Positions 60,958-64,000 of a DNA stretch of 64,000 nucleotides are shown here, piece after piece. The stretch is from Spirochaetota bacterium (GTDB taxonomy: Bacteria; Spirochaetota; UBA4802; UBA5368). The notes under the pieces were generated by a model. It saw nothing but the letters and a program-made list of their open reading frames with translations. It had not been told where the DNA came from and did not search any database. A program made the position numbers and the translations under genes. The stretch lies in assembly GCA_035477215.1 (NCBI GenBank), contig DATIKU010000053.1:1-64000 (forward strand), written 5' to 3'. Within the stretch, counting starts at the first letter, position 1. Every line of letters starts with the position of its first letter.

Positions 60958-62049
60958 TTACCCCCTGCTCCACCGGCCCACGCAGCGGATCAGCTCGTCG
61001 GCATCGTCCTGGGAATCGCAGCGTGTCGTGATGAAGAGCCCCTTCGAGGAAACGCGGGAAAGTATCTTCTCGACCTCCTCCGGCCTGACGTCCATGAGGA
61101 CCAGGCACTTCCCCTTTTTCTGGATTTTCTCGTAGAGCGGGAACCACGCGTCGTGGGCTAACGACGATTCCGGCACGCCCGTGTCGCCCGGCACCCACTG
61201 TATGCCGTCGATACGGTCGATGTCCAGGATGGAATCGACGAACTTGAGCGCGTCCGGGCCGTCGAGGTGATAGACGGCCCTGTCGAGCCTGGCGGCCTCC
61301 CTTTCGAGCGACGGCCTGACGTAATTGTCGAACATGCGCGGCGAAAGGTTGGCGCAGAAATCGCACTGCAGCGGATACCAGCGTCCCTCGAAATAGAGCG
61401 GTATCCACGCCGACATCCCGCCCGTCCATCCGGACATGATCGCGTACAGCTCGTCGAAACACCGGAACCATACCTCGTCTATTTCCCCGACAAGCCTCTC
61501 AACCTCCTCCGGGCAGTCGATCAGGTCGAAGATCAGTTCCTGCGCCCCGCGCAGCGAGACCGCGATGTCGAACGCGCCGCCCAGATCGGTCATGCCGACA
61601 AGGTGCCTGCCCGGCGCGCGTTCCGAATAATATCTCGTCATTCCAAGCGCCGCCTTCCATAATTCGTGGTCTTCAATAAGCCGCAATGGCCGCCGGCCCT
61701 CCCACTTTTGTATTGCCGGTTCGCGGCCAAACCAGACCGTTTCCGGACGAAGCGTGTAATCGGCGCCGATGAAGGCTGCGACGACCCCCGGTCCCATGTA
61801 CGCCGATGTAATGGGGAGCGCCTCGCCGCCATGGTATCCGAGGCTGAACACGAAGTCGTATGCGCCGTAGGCGATTTCCGGGTCGGTCCATTGGCCGAAC
61901 AGGTCATTCGCGACCCGCAGTTCAGCATTGGTCGCCAGCGGAATGGTTCTCGGCGCCGTAACCGAAATGCAGCAACGGTCCAGCATATCGCGCGCCCAGA
62001 AGGCCTCGAAACGTTTTTTTGCGGATTCCCAGTGATCTTTATATAACAT
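60958..62049 (-). CDS. URO-D superfamily protein (uroporphyrinogen decarboxylase / methyltransferase fold)
   Basis: The 363-residue protein starts at ATG 62049, preceded by GAGGTG six bases upstream. The pattern is URO-D-like: an N-terminal DMLDRCCISVTAP, a central LRGAQELIFDLIDCPEEVER, SPRMFDNYVRPSLEREAARL, HLDGPDALKFVDSILDIDRI and GIQWVPGDTG. Such proteins include corrinoid methyltransferases as well as HemE; the R-x-P-x-W-x-M-R-Q-A-type HemE signature is absent, so heme synthesis is not claimed. The MFS gene upstream is 129 bases away on the same strand, so it may import the substrate. Confidence 0.8.
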   Translation of the reverse strand: MLYKDHWESAKKRFEAFWARDMLDRCCISVTAPRTIPLATNAELRVANDLFGQWTDPEIAYGAYDFVFSLGYHGGEALPITSAYMGPGVVAAFIGADYTLRPETVWFGREPAIQKWEGRRPLRLIEDHELWKAALGMTRYYSERAPGRHLVGMTDLGGAFDIAVSLRGAQELIFDLIDCPEEVERLVGEIDEVWFRCFDELYAIMSGWTGGMSAWIPLYFEGRWYPLQCDFCANLSPRMFDNYVRPSLEREAARLDRAVYHLDGPDALKFVDSILDIDRIDGIQWVPGDTGVPESSLAHDAWFPLYEKIQKKGKCLVLMDVRPEEVEKILSRVSSKGLFITTRCDSQDDADELIRCVGRWSRG

Positions 62050-62178
62050 TGTGCACCTCGCCGGTCTTGCATCCATCACGCACACCCCGCGCGGAAACGG
62101 AGGCGATATCGATGATTCGCGAATTGATGGAATGAAACCAACCCGAAACGCCTTTCAGCCGAATGCTCCCCGAAGCGT

Positions 62179-63507
62179 TCAGCTCCGCTTGGCGCCCGCG
62201 CCATCGGCCTCCATCTCCCCGGCGCGCTCTGCCAGCAGCACGCGCAGGGTTTCCCGGTCCCGGGTGATATAGCGCGCGACCATAAGGAGCAGCAGCCCGC
62301 ACGGCACCCACCACGAAACGGCGAAGTTCATCATGAAGAGGTACCCCATCGGCGCGAGGAGTCCGCCGATTGCGGGCCCCAAACCCTGCCCTATGTTATT
62401 GGTGATGTTGAACACCGAAAACACCGTGCCGCGGTGTTCCGGCCGGTTGACGTTCATTATCATCGCGGGAACGTTGGCCGCCGCCACGGAGACCAGCGCC
62501 CCGGTAACGAAACCCAGAGCGAGATATGCCGGGACGTTTTCCATGGACATGTTGACGAGGAGGAGGGCCGGCACTATCCCGGCGATCACCCCGATGCCGC
62601 ACAGAAGCGGCATGTACGACGGCCGTTTCTTGTACAGCCATTCGCCGACGTACGCAAAGGCGAGCCCGCCAAGCACGGAGCCTATACCGACGACAAGGAA
62701 GATGGTGGTGGCCGTTTCCTTCGACACGTTCCGGTACTCCTGGAAGAAGGTGATGATCCAGTAGGTGAGGATTCCCCAGGGAACGGTGCCCGGCAGGCCC
62801 TGGAGGAAGGTGTAGATGTTGGTTTTATTCAGAAAAATCACCTTAAAGTCGCGTGGATGGATGGTCTGGCGATAGATGATGCCCCGCCGTATAAGGTCCT
62901 CCAGCGCGTCCTCGGTCCTGCCGCGCTCGGGTTCCCTGGCGTACAGGGCGAAGAAAATCGCAATCGGCACGTTCGGGGCGCCGACCAGGATGAATGAAAG
63001 CCTCCAGCCGTAGATGTTGGTCAGATAGCCGGCGATCATAACGCCCAGTATGCCGCCGACAGACCAGGCCACTGTCATCCACGCCGAGGCGGTGGCCCGG
63101 TGCTCCTCCTTGAAATAATCGGCCAGGATGGAATAGGAAAGCGGGAAGATGCCGCCCAGCCCGAGTCCCGTAAGTATGCGCAGCACGGTGAACGAGCCGA
63201 TATCCTGCGTGAAAAAGGGGATGCCCGTCATAATACAGGGAACCTCCCCCAGGAGGACGACGAACACCAGGAGCGCCTTGCGCGAGACCTTGTCGGTCAG
63301 ATAGCCAAATACGATGCTGACGAATGCGCCCACCAGCGTGAAGGCGGAACCGATAAGGCCCAGGGTAGTCTCGCTCGCGCCGTATTCCCTGGAGAGCTCC
63401 GGGAGGATGGCCGACATGATCATTTGGTCGGCAAAGAGGAGCATGCTCATTACAAAGAGGAGGGAGAGGGTGAACCTGTCCCTGAACGACATCGATTGCG
63501 CAGTCAT
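62179..63507 (-). CDS. MFS transporter
   Basis: The 442-residue protein has 12 predicted helices. The loop 2-3 signature is GYLTDKVSRKALLVF, and the second-half repeat is FAYVGEWLYKKRPSYM. LTGLGLGGIFPLSYSILADYFK is typical of the sugar/organic-anion-like branch. ATG 63507 follows AAGGCGG. It is preceded by the palindrome after ilvC and followed by the URO-D gene. Substrate unknown; a methylated or aromatic compound is possible from the neighbour. Confidence 0.88.
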   Translation of the reverse strand: MTAQSMSFRDRFTLSLLFVMSMLLFADQMIMSAILPELSREYGASETTLGLIGSAFTLVGAFVSIVFGYLTDKVSRKALLVFVVLLGEVPCIMTGIPFFTQDIGSFTVLRILTGLGLGGIFPLSYSILADYFKEEHRATASAWMTVAWSVGGILGVMIAGYLTNIYGWRLSFILVGAPNVPIAIFFALYAREPERGRTEDALEDLIRRGIIYRQTIHPRDFKVIFLNKTNIYTFLQGLPGTVPWGILTYWIITFFQEYRNVSKETATTIFLVVGIGSVLGGLAFAYVGEWLYKKRPSYMPLLCGIGVIAGIVPALLLVNMSMENVPAYLALGFVTGALVSVAAANVPAMIMNVNRPEHRGTVFSVFNITNNIGQGLGPAIGGLLAPMGYLFMMNFAVSWWVPCGLLLLMVARYITRDRETLRVLLAERAGEMEADGAGAKRS

Positions 63508-63522
63508 GATAAACCGCCTTAA

Positions 63523-63552
63523 CAAAGGCGACGATTCGAATCGTCGCCTTTG
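63523..63552 (-). terminator. Perfect 30-base palindrome between ilvC and the MFS gene
   Basis: The palindrome reads the same on both strands across 63523-63552 and centres on TTCGAA. In RNA it would fold into a long hairpin with a 4-base loop. It lies 28 bases after the ilvC stop and 15 bases before the MFS start. The 3' side is followed by only three Ts. A 19-base copy occurs at 60927. Confidence 0.55.
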
Positions 63553-63580
63553 CCGTATCGTTATTTCGCCTTTCGCGGGC

Positions 63581-64000
<420 letters not shown>

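Noticed and set aside
60958-62049. HemE heme-synthesis role for the URO-D protein
   Set aside because: The HemE N-terminal substrate signature is absent and no other heme genes are nearby.

Overview
The window is a GC-rich (roughly 60% by eye), densely packed bacterial chromosome segment. Gene content fits an uncultivated or little-studied member of the Spirochaetota. The evidence is a DUF4954 protein beside nagB, a formylglycine-enzyme-fold variable protein with an Avd partner like the Treponema denticola diversity-generating retroelement (DGR), paired class III cyclase proteins, and futalosine-pathway menaquinone genes. The phylum call is an inference, not a proof. No rRNA, tRNA, CRISPR array or complete insertion sequence was seen.

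Layout. 1-1777: end of a barrel-like protein, a serine hydrolase and a stand-alone small domain. 1741-3626: ubiE/menG and mqnC. 3700-6320: an AT-richer island of toxin-antitoxin genes. It holds a nucleotidyltransferase-type pair whose enzyme has an in-frame stop, a degenerate RES-domain toxin, and an MqsR/MqsA-like pair whose toxin begins at CTG. A repeated inverted repeat overlaps a good promoter at the left edge. 6450-9308: a DGR cassette made of a secreted FGE/C-type-lectin-fold target gene with its variable repeat (VR), avd, and an intact A-rich template repeat (TR). No reverse transcriptase gene follows; only 231 bases separate the TR from the next gene. 9540-14362: menaquinone operon ubiD-ubiA-ubiX-mqnE-mqnA. 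14560-18143: Na/Pi transporter, a gene remnant, and a BglII-family restriction enzyme with an MT-A70 methylase. 18200-22298: amidohydrolase and ethanolamine ammonia-lyase eutBC. 22442-24712: serine synthesis (serC-serA). 25409-29251: epimerase, nagB, DUF4954. 29300-31654: two gene remnants around a HerA-like ATPase. 31792-39876: unknown membrane protein, anti-sigma-type kinase, transketolase, site-2 protease, a GTPGY-repeat protein, an unknown 348-residue protein, and a tandem intact/degenerate cyclase pair. 40112-46964: icmF, cobO, acsA, and a one-domain purH. 47498-51596: TetR regulator, CmpB-like membrane protein, HD protein, MFS pump, polysaccharide deacetylase. 51965-60442: polA, exported cyclophilin, ECF sigma/anti-sigma operon, B12-type radical SAM protein, PAS-GGDEF protein. 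60390-64000: MinD/FlhG-like remnant, URO-D family protein, MFS transporter, and the end of ilvC.

How the genes work together. MqnA, MqnC, MqnE, the UbiD/UbiX/UbiA homologues and UbiE cover most of menaquinone synthesis by the futalosine route, at two loci; no gene for the nucleosidase step or MqnD is present. Cobalamin use is prominent: EutBC and IcmF need adenosylcobalamin, CobO next to icmF makes it, and a cobalamin-type radical SAM enzyme is also encoded. AcsA and IcmF suggest acyl-CoA and short-chain acid metabolism. The strongest candidate for something new is the DGR with target, accessory protein and template but no local reverse transcriptase. It sits beside a set of decayed toxin genes.
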